DNA of 64,000 bases from VAZQ01 sp036557705 (GTDB taxonomy: Bacteria; Pseudomonadota; Alphaproteobacteria; Rhizobiales; Xanthobacteraceae). Numbering within the stretch: position 1 is the stretch's first letter; the number at the start of each line of letters is the position of its first letter. A program made the translations under genes and the position numbers. The stretch spans positions 30,848 through 94,847 of the forward strand of contig DATBHB010000003.1 in assembly GCA_036557705.1 (NCBI GenBank), read 5' to 3'. The notes beneath the pieces were generated by a model. It saw nothing but the letters and a program-made list of their open reading frames with translations, ran no database searches and was not told where the DNA came from. Shown one piece after another: positions 36,019 to 45,417 of the stretch.

Positions 36019-36189
36019 GACATGACGCCGATGCGTTTCGAACTACGACGCAAGGATAAGTCGGTGAGCCTGCGCATGCCGGAAAAGCTTTTGGAAGCGG
36101 TCCGCGCCCGCGCAAAGCGCGCAGGCATGCCCTATCAGCGGTTTATCCGCATGGCGATCGAGCGCGCGTTGCACCCGGAAACAAAGTAA
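35932..36189 (+). CDS. CopG-family antitoxin (BrnA/PF12441-like), toxin partner decayed
   Basis: The 85-aa protein has an N-terminal toxin-neutralising segment (DFKTDVEAEAFVEAADLSEYDLSDMTPMRFEL) and a C-terminal ribbon-helix-helix DNA-binding part (KSVSLRMPEKLLEAVRARAKRAGMPYQRFIRMAIERAL). This is the pattern of CopG/BrnA-like antitoxins that repress their own operon. AAAAGGAG lies 11-13 bases before the ATG, inside the decayed toxin gene. The gene is intact while its toxin is broken, so it is now an orphan that may still bind DNA or neutralise a related toxin. The usual partner would be a RelE-fold BrnT ribonuclease. Confidence 0.88.
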   Translation: MKKKFPDFKTDVEAEAFVEAADLSEYDLSDMTPMRFELRRKDKSVSLRMPEKLLEAVRARAKRAGMPYQRFIRMAIERALHPETK

Positions 36190-36242
36190 GGCGGCTGCCC
36201 TGATCTTTTTAAAAGGCGGAGCGCCCGCCGAGTAAGTTCGCG

Positions 36243-36881
36243 CTAGGGCAGCGTCACCCGCCGCAGCGTGAGATTGATGCGGCCGCCTTCGGCGAGCAGC
36301 GTCGAGGTCCCGGGCAGGATGCGGTCGACGCCATGGAAGGCAAGCCGCGTATCGCCGGCAAGCACAAGCGCGTCACCCGAAGCCAGCCGTATCGACCGGC
36401 TCGGATCGCTGCGCCTCGTCCCACCGATCCGGAACAGGCAAGTGTCGCCAAGCGAGAGCGAGAGAACGGGCGCCGTCAGATCGTCCTCGTCGCGGTCCTG
36501 GTGCAGGCCCATTTTGGCCGAAGCGCTGTAGAAATTGACAAGGCAGGCTTCCGGCGGATGGCGATAGCCGGTGAGCTCGCGCCAGGCCGCGAGCAGAAGC
36601 TGGGGTATCGGCGGCCACGGCGCGCCGGTCTGCGGGTGCCGGGCCTGGTAGCGATAGCCGGCTTCATCCGTCATCCATCCGAGCCGCCCGCAATTGGTCA
36701 TGCGCACCGACATCGGCCGTCCGCTTTTCGGCATCCGCGGGACATAAAGAGGCGCGGCGCCGACGACCTCGCGAATCGCGGAAAGGAGCGCCTCCTGGCG
36801 GAAGCGGTCGAGATAGCCTGGGACGAAGCGAAAGCCCGCGGCCGGCACCAGTGTGGCGGAGTTGACGTTCCTACCAGCCAT
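36243..36881 (-). CDS. AlkB-like Fe(II)/2-oxoglutarate dioxygenase (alkylated nucleic acid repair)
   Basis: The product is about 212 aa from the ATG at 36881. The frame is open to 37025, but that part is a palindrome and is not typical coding. Motifs include MGLHQDRDE (H-x-D metal ligands), a later His in RLAFHGVDRI, and RINLTLRRV, the R-x5-R 2-oxoglutarate and substrate motif that closes AlkB proteins. A LVNFYSASAKMG segment before the metal site also fits. It would demethylate alkylated bases oxidatively. The start codon and GAAGGA sit in the loop of a 13-bp inverted repeat (36862-36908). It is transcribed convergently with the antitoxin gene. Confidence 0.92.
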   Translation of the reverse strand: MAGRNVNSATLVPAAGFRFVPGYLDRFRQEALLSAIREVVGAAPLYVPRMPKSGRPMSVRMTNCGRLGWMTDEAGYRYQARHPQTGAPWPPIPQLLLAAWRELTGYRHPPEACLVNFYSASAKMGLHQDRDEDDLTAPVLSLSLGDTCLFRIGGTRRSDPSRSIRLASGDALVLAGDTRLAFHGVDRILPGTSTLLAEGGRINLTLRRVTLP

Positions 36882-36908
36882 GCCGCGAGTCCTTCGTAGG
36901 AACGTCAA
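36862..36908. repeat. 13-bp inverted repeat spanning the alkB-like start codon
   Basis: Perfect arms TTGACGTTCCTAC (36862-36874) and GTAGGAACGTCAA (36896-36908), with a 21-base loop that contains the ATG at 36881 and the GAAGGA upstream of it. In mRNA this would form a hairpin that presents or hides the start site; in DNA it could be an operator. Confidence 0.75.
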
Positions 36909-36936
36909 ATCCAAAGCCACTGGAACTAATGAGCTG

Positions 36937-37012
36937 CTGGTGTCCCTTTGGTTCCGACGCTTGTAAAAGCGCGTGCTGCAAGGGGATACAAGCGTCGGAA
37001 CCGGGACACCAG
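36937..37012. repeat. Long imperfect palindrome (29/26-bp arms) upstream of alkB-like gene
   Basis: The left arm 36937-36965 (CTGGTGTCCC then TTTGGTTCCGACGCTTGTA) pairs with the right arm 36987-37012 (TACAAGCGTCGGAACC then GGGACACCAG). The only difference is three extra bases in the left arm, and the 21-base loop is 36966-36986. Its size suits a REP/MITE-like intergenic palindrome or a rho-independent-like structure; a run of A follows on the plus strand. Confidence 0.75.
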
Positions 37013-37117
37013 AAAAAATCCTCAAGCCACTTCAAAACGGTTTCTGAGCCATATATGATCGGCCCGATATCGGCGGCAGGCGGCTGTCCTGCCGATTGTG
37101 CATAAAGGGAGGATATA

Positions 37118-37606
37118 ATGCGAGTTGTGACGGTTTCCGCAGCTGCTCTTGCCGCATTGTCCGTCATCGGGTTTGCCGATCTGGCGCAGGCGCAGCAGAA
37201 GCTTTTCATCTACGGCGACATGGAACGCGGCAACCAGCAGGGCGCGCCGCCGGCCTGCGTGCTCAACAACGTGTTCCTGCATGGCGAGAAGGTCGTCTGG
37301 CGGGTTCGCGTGCAGGATCCGAGCGGGAAGTCGCTCGACGACAAGGACGTCAAGAGCGTGACTGTTCAACTGGCTGACGGCCAGCAGATCCAAGGGCGCT
37401 GGGGCGGACATCCGCCGCGGCAGCCGACCGATCATCTCTGGTCGGTGGCCTGGATCATTCCAGCTAATTATCCAACCGGGACCTTCGACTATAAGGTCAT
37501 CGTGACGGACATGCACGGCAACACGCAGACTTGGGAGCCGTTCAAGGTGGCGACCTCGCAGCTGCGTGTCCTCGACGGCGCCATCGAGCTCAAGAAGACC
37601 AACTAG
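37118..37606 (+). CDS. Exported protein of unknown function (162 aa)
   Basis: The start is well supported by GGGAGGA just before the ATG. A signal peptide (MRVVTVSAAALAALSVIGFADLAQA) is followed by a small beta-rich domain with KLFIYGDMERGNQQ, ACVLNNVFLHGEKVVWRVRV and IPANYPTGTFDYKVIVTDMHGN. The latter looks like an Ig-like or 'Big'-type fold in which a cargo or partner contacts strands. It lies 16 bp upstream of the next secreted protein gene in the same direction, so the two probably form an operon. I do not recognise the family. The pair may act together in the periplasm. Confidence 0.75.
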   Translation: MRVVTVSAAALAALSVIGFADLAQAQQKLFIYGDMERGNQQGAPPACVLNNVFLHGEKVVWRVRVQDPSGKSLDDKDVKSVTVQLADGQQIQGRWGGHPPRQPTDHLWSVAWIIPANYPTGTFDYKVIVTDMHGNTQTWEPFKVATSQLRVLDGAIELKKTN

Positions 37607-37622
37607 AGAACAGGTACGTCCG

Positions 37623-39101
37623 ATGGCCAACGGCCTCGCTCGGCTGAGCGCGCTCATTTGCGCGCTCACTGTGTCCTTCTTTTTCAGCGGCAGCGCGTGG
37701 GCAGTACCGCGCGCTGCGGAATTCGGCCCGCAAGTGCCGCTCACCAAGCCGAGGGACGGCTATGTGGGCCACCTCGCGCTCGCCCCGACTCACGGGCCGG
37801 TCGGCACGCCCATCATGGTGACCGGAGAGGGATTTCCTCCCGAGCAGCAGTTCGACCTCGTCTGGCGCACCGTCAACGGGCACTGGAAGGTAACGGTCGC
37901 CGAGTATTTTGGCCGCGAGTTCACGCCGGTTGCCTACCGCATCGCCACCGTGAAAGCCGACAAGGCCGGCCGGATCGCCGCGAGCTTCGTCGCGCCGGAG
38001 GATTTCGGCTTTCTGCACGATATCGTGATCCAGCAGGGGGATCGGCTGCTCACCCAGGCCGGCTTCAATCTCGACATCACGGCAAAGGTTACCGGAGCAA
38101 AGAGCGGACCGGCCGGCACGCCCATCGCCGTCGAGGTGCAAGGCATCGGCTGGCGCGAACTCGAGGACAGCTGGGTCGTCCTTTACGACAATAAATTCAC
38201 CGGCTTCGCCTCCGCCGTAACAACCGCCGGGAGCGCGCGCTTCAATATTCCGGCAACCGGCGGGCCCGGGCTGCACATCGTCGAAATCCAGCATTCGGAT
38301 TTCGGTTCGCCCTACCGCAACACGCAGCAATCGCCGGTGCCTGATCGCCCGACGTTTCGGCTCGATTTCACCATCACTGCGGGCGCGCCGGTGCTGCCGC
38401 CGCCGGCTGCGCAGCAGGCGCAGACGAGCGTGCGTTCGCTGGCTCCGCAAGGCGAACTGGTTGCCTCGCCGGCTTTCTCCGGAGTTGGCGCGCCTGTCGT
38501 GGTCACGGGCTCAGGCTTCGAGCCGGGCAAAATCTACAAGCTCAATTGGGATACGGTGGTCGGCAACCGCATGAGCGGCGCCGGCTGGGAGCAGCAGCGA
38601 CGCCTTTTAACCCAGGCGGTGGCGGACGATAAAGGACGCGCCGAATTTCACTTCAACACGCCGGACGATCTTGGCGGGCTGCACAACCTCTGGGTTGAAA
38701 CGGGCTCGACCAAGAAAGAGGGAAGCTTTTGGGTTGCCCCGACCGCTTTTCCTCTCGATGTAGCGCGCGGACCTGCCGGGACGACTTTCCGCATCCACCT
38801 CAAAGGCGTCGGCTGGAGCGAGACGGCTAACATCTACACGCTGGTCTACGACAACGCCACCAGCGGCTATGCGTGCGCCTTCAACAGCCAGGGCGACATC
38901 GAGATCATCATGCAGGCGACCGGCGAGCCCGGGTGGCACTTCATCGATCTTTACCCGGCGATCTACAAGGGCAAGGAGAGGCGCCCGAACAATTACCGGC
39001 TGCCTCAGCTCACGTTTGCCGACGATCATCCGGGTGAAGATCTGCCGCGGTTCCGGTTCGCCTTCGAGGTGACCAAAGGCGCCGCCGCGCCAGGCGAATA
39101 G
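37623..39101 (+). CDS. Exported protein with internally duplicated Ig-like (IPT-like) halves, function unknown
   Basis: The product is about 492 aa from the ATG at 37623; an upstream frame to 37566 overlaps the previous gene. A signal peptide ending WA-VPR is followed by two similar halves. Half one has GTPIMVTGEGFPPEQQFDLVW and later GPAGTPIAVEVQGIGWRE plus VVLYDNKFTGFA. Half two has GAPVVVTGSGFEPGKIYKLNW, then GPAGTTFRIHLKGVGWSE plus TLVYDNATSGYA. Each repeated pattern looks like IPT/TIG-type beta-sandwiches. A Pro/Ala linker at about residues 255-275 joins the halves. It follows the 162-aa exported protein gene closely. No enzyme motif is seen; binding of a ligand or surface partner is a guess. 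Confidence 0.78.
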   Translation: MANGLARLSALICALTVSFFFSGSAWAVPRAAEFGPQVPLTKPRDGYVGHLALAPTHGPVGTPIMVTGEGFPPEQQFDLVWRTVNGHWKVTVAEYFGREFTPVAYRIATVKADKAGRIAASFVAPEDFGFLHDIVIQQGDRLLTQAGFNLDITAKVTGAKSGPAGTPIAVEVQGIGWRELEDSWVVLYDNKFTGFASAVTTAGSARFNIPATGGPGLHIVEIQHSDFGSPYRNTQQSPVPDRPTFRLDFTITAGAPVLPPPAAQQAQTSVRSLAPQGELVASPAFSGVGAPVVVTGSGFEPGKIYKLNWDTVVGNRMSGAGWEQQRRLLTQAVADDKGRAEFHFNTPDDLGGLHNLWVETGSTKKEGSFWVAPTAFPLDVARGPAGTTFRIHLKGVGWSETANIYTLVYDNATSGYACAFNSQGDIEIIMQATGEPGWHFIDLYPAIYKGKERRPNNYRLPQLTFADDHPGEDLPRFRFAFEVTKGAAAPGE

Positions 39102-39168
39102 CGGCGGCCCCACAATCGCGGCAAGCTCGCGTCGCGGACGTATCAATCGCTTAATCGTGATCGCCCGC

Positions 39169-39196
39169 CTTGCAGCCAAATTCGTCCCTCCTATAT
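39169..39196 (+). promoter_or_regulatory. RpoH (sigma-32) type promoter upstream of dnaK
   Basis: CTTG at 39169-39172 and CCTATAT at 39190-39196 are separated by 17 bases. This matches the alphaproteobacterial heat-shock consensus CTTG-N17/18-CYTATNT. It lies about 140 bp upstream of the dnaK start, in line with a long leader. Confidence 0.75.
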
Positions 39197-39252
39197 GAGC
39201 CCTGACGCCGCTTTCGCGGCGCTTAGCGTGTATTTCAGGGGGTCGGAGGGGA

Positions 39253-39308
39253 CTCCACGGCTCCAACGTGGAGGCCTCGGCCCGGGTGCCATCTGGGCCC
39301 GGCCGGCC
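39253..39308 (+). promoter_or_regulatory. Hairpins in the dnaK leader
   Basis: A 7-bp perfect hairpin (CTCCACG at 39253-39259 with CGTGGAG at 39267-39273) is followed by a GC-rich one (GGCCC at 39279-39283 with GGGCC at 39295-39299, and flanking GGCC pairs). They lie between the RpoH-type promoter and the start codon and do not cover the ribosome binding site. A role in message stability is possible. Confidence 0.4.
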
Positions 39309-39333
39309 TGCCGCAGCAGAAAGGAATACGACT

Positions 39334-41265
<1,932 letters not shown>

Positions 41266-41300
41266 GCGGGCGTCGCCAATGGCGATCCGCCTCGATCATG

Positions 41301-41336
41301 AGCGCACCCGCGGGTCAGCCCGGGGGTGCGCTTTTC
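41301..41336 (+). terminator. Rho-independent terminator between dnaK and dnaJ
   Basis: A stem of AGCGCACCC (41301-41309) and GGGTGCGCT (41324-41332), extended inside by CGGG/CCCG, is followed by TTTTCT. It probably attenuates transcription so that dnaK is expressed above dnaJ. Confidence 0.75.
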
Positions 41337-41414
41337 TAATTATTCTCTTTTCAAATGCCCAGAAGCGACCACATATCGGGGGATGATGTGGAAATGACGG
41401 GGGTGGATGCGCGC

Positions 41415-42545
41415 ATGTCCAAGCGCTGCTACTACGATGTCCTGGAAGTCGATCGCAATGCCACCGACAGCGAACTGAAATCGGCTTTCCGCAAGCTGGC
41501 GATGAAATGGCATCCGGATCGCAATCCCGGCGATGCCAGCAGCGAGCATCGCTTCAAGGAGATCAACGAGGCCTACGAAGTCCTCAAGGATGCGGACAAG
41601 CGCGCCGCCTATAACCGTTTCGGACATGCCGCCTTCGAGCAGGGCATGGGCGGCGGCCCCGGTTTCGGCGCCGATTTCGGCTCCGCCTTTTCCGACCTCT
41701 TCGAAGGCATTTTCGGCATGGGAGCCGGCCGTGGCCGTGGCTCACGCGCCGAACGTGGCGCCGACCTGCGCTACAACATGGAAATCAGCATCGAGGAAGC
41801 GTTCACGGGCAAGACCGCGCAGGTACGATTGCCCACATCGGTGGTCTGCGAGGCGTGTTCGGGCTCAGGCGCGCGTTCCGGTACCCGGCCCAAGACTTGT
41901 CCGCATTGCGGCGGGTCGGGCCGCCTTCGTCATTCGCAGGGGTTTTTTACCCTCGAGCGCACTTGCACCGCCTGCCAGGGTCGAGGCCAGGTCATTGAGA
42001 GCCCATGTCCGGCCTGTTCCGGCGCCGGCCGCGTAACCCGCGAACGCACGCTCTCGGTCAACATTCCCGCCGGCGTAGAAGACGGCACCCGGATCAGGCT
42101 GGCTGGCGAAGGCGAGGCCGGAGTGCGCGGCGGCCCTGCCGGCGACCTCTACATTTTCCTGGCGCTCGCGCCGCATCCGTTCTTTCAGCGCGACGGCGCC
42201 GATCTGCATTGCCGCGTCCCGATTTCCATGGTGCAGGCGGCGCTGGGCAGCGACATCGAGGTGCCGACGATCGATGGCGGCAAGACCCGCGTGAAAGTGC
42301 CTGAGGGGAGTCAGTCCGGGCGACGCTTCCGTCTCCAGGGCAAGGGAATGCCGGTGCTCCGTTCGCGCCGGAGCGGCGACATGTACGTTCAAATCGTGGT
42401 CGAGACGCCGCAGAAGCTGACCAAGCGACAGCGCGAATTGCTAAGCGAGTTCGAGAAGCTGTCATCCCGCGACACGCATCCCGAAGCAGCCGGCTTCCTT
42501 GGCAAGGTCCGCGAAATCCTGGCTGGGCGCGTCGGCTCCGCCTGA
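41415..42545 (+). CDS. dnaJ: Co-chaperone DnaJ (Hsp40)
   Basis: The protein is about 376 aa from the ATG at 41415; the frame is open from 41355. The J domain holds the HPD tripeptide (KWHPDRNPGD). A Gly/Phe-rich linker follows (GMGGGPGFGADFG), then four CxxCxGxG zinc motifs (CEACSGSG, CPHCGGSG, CTACQGRG, CPACSGAG), and two C-terminal substrate-binding beta domains. It delivers substrate to DnaK and stimulates its ATPase. The gene is the second of the dnaK-dnaJ pair. Confidence 0.95.
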   Translation: MSKRCYYDVLEVDRNATDSELKSAFRKLAMKWHPDRNPGDASSEHRFKEINEAYEVLKDADKRAAYNRFGHAAFEQGMGGGPGFGADFGSAFSDLFEGIFGMGAGRGRGSRAERGADLRYNMEISIEEAFTGKTAQVRLPTSVVCEACSGSGARSGTRPKTCPHCGGSGRLRHSQGFFTLERTCTACQGRGQVIESPCPACSGAGRVTRERTLSVNIPAGVEDGTRIRLAGEGEAGVRGGPAGDLYIFLALAPHPFFQRDGADLHCRVPISMVQAALGSDIEVPTIDGGKTRVKVPEGSQSGRRFRLQGKGMPVLRSRRSGDMYVQIVVETPQKLTKRQRELLSEFEKLSSRDTHPEAAGFLGKVREILAGRVGSA

Positions 42546-42619
42546 AACCCTTGACCCCTGCGGGCGGCCGATTTACCGATGGACGCTGGCAATAAGGGCA
42601 ATAGTCAAGCATCCCCGTC

Positions 42620-43453
42620 ATGCCGCTGCCGGCTCTCGAACTGCTCGAAAGGAAAATCGAACGGCAGATTCGGCTGCGAATTCGTCTATTGGAGATCAAG
42701 CGGGGCGTGCTGGGTAGGAAGATCGAGCGCAAGTTCGAGACCCACCGGCGGCGTATTGGGCAGAAATTTGAAAACCAGAAAAGGAAATTCGAGAGCGGGA
42801 TCCGCCGCTTCGAAGAGAAGAACGGCATCCGGATCGATGACGAATTTCGCTTCTTTCGCTCCTGGGTAGAAAAGCCGCTGGCAATCGGCGCCGTGACCCC
42901 GTCCGGCAAAGCCCTGGCACGCACCATGGCGTCCTATATCGACCCGACTCTTTGCGGGCCGATCGTCGAGTTGGGTCCGGGGACAGGGCCGGTTACCGCG
43001 GCGCTGGTTGCGCAAGGCATAGAACCGGCGCGGCTCGTGCTCGTCGAATTCGATCCAACCTTCTGCCGTTTGCTGCGCCAGCGCTACCCGAGCGCCATGG
43101 TGGTGCAGGGTGACGCCTATGGGCTCAAGCGGCTTCTCGGAAGCCTGCTTCGGCAGCCGGCCGCCGCTGTCGTCTCCGGCCTGCCGCTTTTCACCAAGCC
43201 GCTCAATAACCGGCTGCGGCTTCTTCACGAGGCTTTCGGCCTGATGGCGCCGGGCGCGCCCTTCGTTCAGTTCACCTATGCGGCCTATTCGCCGATCCCT
43301 CGTACGCTCGATTTCAGTTCGCAAGCGTCCGAGCGTATCTGGGCCAATATCCCGCCGGCGCGGGTTTGGGTTTATCGGAGGGACAGATATCGGATATCAG
43401 AAATCAGGGATCAGATGAGGCCGGATGGGAATGGCTCGATTTCTGATCTCTGA
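42620..43453 (+). CDS. PmtA-like phospholipid N-methyltransferase with N-terminal coiled-coil extension
   Basis: The 277-aa protein has a class I methyltransferase core (motif I VELGPGTGPVT; LVEFDPTFCRLL; the GLPLFTKPL segment) like the rhizobial phosphatidylethanolamine N-methyltransferases of the PmtA/rRNA-adenine-dimethylase type. These methylate phosphatidylethanolamine toward phosphatidylcholine. Residues 1-75 are a very basic coiled-coil-like region (ELLERKIERQIRLRIRLLEIK and later RRRIGQKFENQKRKFE), an extension not needed for the core. It could help membrane binding. The last 20 codons lie in a hairpin (43395-43461). In Bradyrhizobium-like genomes the same gene lies between dnaJ and pyrF, as here. 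Confidence 0.85.
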   Translation: MPLPALELLERKIERQIRLRIRLLEIKRGVLGRKIERKFETHRRRIGQKFENQKRKFESGIRRFEEKNGIRIDDEFRFFRSWVEKPLAIGAVTPSGKALARTMASYIDPTLCGPIVELGPGTGPVTAALVAQGIEPARLVLVEFDPTFCRLLRQRYPSAMVVQGDAYGLKRLLGSLLRQPAAAVVSGLPLFTKPLNNRLRLLHEAFGLMAPGAPFVQFTYAAYSPIPRTLDFSSQASERIWANIPPARVWVYRRDRYRISEIRDQMRPDGNGSISDL

Positions 43454-43461
43454 TTTCTGAT
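43395..43461. repeat. Near-perfect 20-bp inverted repeat before pyrF
   Basis: The arm at 43395-43415 (ATCAGAAATCAGGGATCAGA core) pairs with 43442-43461, with one difference that still allows a G-U pair in RNA. The loop of about 26 bases contains the end of the pmtA-like gene. It lies 8 bp before the pyrF start codon, so it could act on pyrF translation or end the upstream message. Confidence 0.7.
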
Positions 43462-43468
43462 CTCTGGC

Positions 43469-44170
43469 ATGCTTGCGCCCCGCCAACGATTGATCGTCGC
43501 GCTTGACCTGCCGTCGCTGACGCATGCGGAAGCGATGGTGGCGCGGCTTGCCGACTCCGTTTCGTTTTACAAGATCGGCTATCAGCTGGCGCTCGTCGGC
43601 GGGTTCGATTTCGCACGCGCGCTGGCCGATGCCGGCAAGCAGATATTCATCGACATCAAGCTGCATGACGTCGGCAACACCGTTGCCCAAGCCGTGCAAA
43701 ACGTCGTGCGCCTGGGCGCAGCGTTCGTGACCGTTCATGCCTATCCGCAGACGATGCACGCCGCGGTCGAGGCGCGAGGCAATTCCAGGCTGCGCATTCT
43801 CGCCGTCACTGTGCTGACTTCCTATGACGATGCCGATCTGGCTGCCGCCGGCTATGACTTCACGGTGCCCGAGCTTGTTGCCGAACGCGCCGCGCAGGCG
43901 CGCGACATCGGCATTGACGGGCTCGTCTGCTCCGGTGCGGAGGCGAGTGCGCTGCGCCCGATCATCGGTCCGCAGATGGTGCTGGTGACGCCGGGCATCC
44001 GTCCTGCCGGCACCGATCCAGGCGATCAGAAGCGCATCATGACTCCCGCTGCGGCGATTGCGGCGGGCGCCGACTACCTTGTGGTTGGCCGTCCGATCCT
44101 CGCTGCGCCGGATCCGAGAGCCGCCGCCGACGCGATTGTCGAGGAGATCGCGGCAGCCGCTAGTCGGTGA
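43469..44170 (+). CDS. pyrF: Orotidine 5'-phosphate decarboxylase
   Basis: The 233-aa protein has the classic signature FIDIKLHDVGNT (catalytic Lys-Asp-x-Lys-His network, residues about 56-67). The start is LIVALDLPS and the phosphate-binding end is VTPGIRPAG with the VVGRPI segment. It converts OMP to UMP in pyrimidine synthesis as a TIM-barrel dimer in the cytoplasm. It begins 15 bp after the pmtA-like stop and has no strong ribosome binding site. The upstream hairpin may couple or tune its expression. Confidence 0.97.
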   Translation: MLAPRQRLIVALDLPSLTHAEAMVARLADSVSFYKIGYQLALVGGFDFARALADAGKQIFIDIKLHDVGNTVAQAVQNVVRLGAAFVTVHAYPQTMHAAVEARGNSRLRILAVTVLTSYDDADLAAAGYDFTVPELVAERAAQARDIGIDGLVCSGAEASALRPIIGPQMVLVTPGIRPAGTDPGDQKRIMTPAAAIAAGADYLVVGRPILAAPDPRAAADAIVEEIAAAASR

Positions 44171-44321
44171 GTAATTATAGGCGGCCAGAGCAACGCGCTT
44201 CTGCGGCCGCTGCATCCAGCCGCGGAGGACGCCCGGCGTTTTCCTCGCGTTTGAGAAGCACCTCTGGTAAAAATGTCCGACATCGGGCCGCGCATTACCG
44301 ACGAAAGCCAGGGAGGTTCTC

Positions 44322-45383
44322 ATGAGGCTGGGCATTTTTGCATCGATCGCTGGTTTTTGCGCTGCGCCCTGTCTTGCGGCGCAGGCGCAGCCCGTAACGC
44401 AAAATTATCCAGTGGTGCTGGGGAACGCGTACAAGTTTGAACAGATCGCCGACGGCGTCTATTACGCGACGGCTACCAGGCCCGGACTCGGCAGCAACCA
44501 CGCGGTCATCGTCAACGATACGGATGTTCTGATCGTGGATGCCGGCACCTCGCCGGCGGCGGCGAAGGTCTTCGTCGACGACATCAGGAAACTGACCGAC
44601 AAGCCGATCCGATATGTCGTCAACACGCATTGGCACTACGATCATACTGGCGGCAACCAGATCTTCGGGCCGGAAGTGCAGATCATCGGGACCGATTACC
44701 TGTATCAAATGCTTTCGACAACCGACGTACTTCACCGCGAGCCATTCCTAACCTCACAGGTGACCGCATTGTCGGCGCGGATCGATACGCTGAACAAAGA
44801 GATCGCGGCGGAGGGAAATGCGCAGCACAAGGCGGCTCTGCAGAAGGATCTGGCCGATGCCCGGCAGCTTGCGCAGAATAACAGTGAGATCAAGGTGACG
44901 CCGCCGAATATCCATTATTCCACGAAGATGGTGCTCAACAGGGGCGGCCGGGAGATCGACCTGATGTTTCTGGGCCGAGGCCATACGGGCGGCGACACGG
45001 TTGTCTTTCTTCCGAAAGAGCGCATCGTCTGTACCGGCGACCTGATGGAAAGCCGGCTCGCTTACATGGGTGACGGCTTCTTCAGCGAATGGATCGCCAC
45101 GCTGGAAGAGCTCAAAAAGCTCGACTTCGCGGTGGACCTGCCGGGGCATGGCGTGCCTTTCACCAACAAGAGCCTGATCGGCGCCTATCAGGCCTATCTG
45201 GGCGATCTGGTCAATCAGGTGAGCAAGCTCAAAAGCGAAGGTGTTTCGCCGGATGACGCAGCAAAGCGCGTCGATCTCACCGCGCACGCCAAGGAGTTTC
45301 CGCAAATCACCGGGCTCGGCGCCGATATTCGGGGCGTTCGCCGCATCTATGCGTGGCTGGACGAGGAGCGTAGGGCGAGGTGA
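44322..45383 (+). CDS. Exported metallo-beta-lactamase-fold hydrolase
   Basis: The 353-aa protein has a signal peptide (MRLGIFASIAGFCAAPCLAAQA) and the MBL zinc motif THWHYDHTGG (H-x-H-x-D-H). Later ligands are visible in the GHTGGDT and LPGHGVPF segments. The family hydrolyses esters, lactones, phosphodiesters or beta-lactams; the substrate is open. A stretch of charged helical residues (about 145-190) lies in an insertion between the zinc motifs. The next gene encodes a second exported MBL-fold protein in the same direction with a gap of about 35 bp, so the two probably form an operon. The group-B beta-lactamase label would be speculative. Confidence 0.85.
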   Translation: MRLGIFASIAGFCAAPCLAAQAQPVTQNYPVVLGNAYKFEQIADGVYYATATRPGLGSNHAVIVNDTDVLIVDAGTSPAAAKVFVDDIRKLTDKPIRYVVNTHWHYDHTGGNQIFGPEVQIIGTDYLYQMLSTTDVLHREPFLTSQVTALSARIDTLNKEIAAEGNAQHKAALQKDLADARQLAQNNSEIKVTPPNIHYSTKMVLNRGGREIDLMFLGRGHTGGDTVVFLPKERIVCTGDLMESRLAYMGDGFFSEWIATLEELKKLDFAVDLPGHGVPFTNKSLIGAYQAYLGDLVNQVSKLKSEGVSPDDAAKRVDLTAHAKEFPQITGLGADIRGVRRIYAWLDEERRAR

Positions 45384-45417
45384 GCATCAACGTCAGGCTG
45401 GAAGCGAGGAAACCCGC

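Noticed and set aside
36937..37012. tRNA-like structure
   Set aside because: The GGTTCCGA-like stretch in the palindrome recalls a T-arm, but no acceptor, D or anticodon arms can be drawn.
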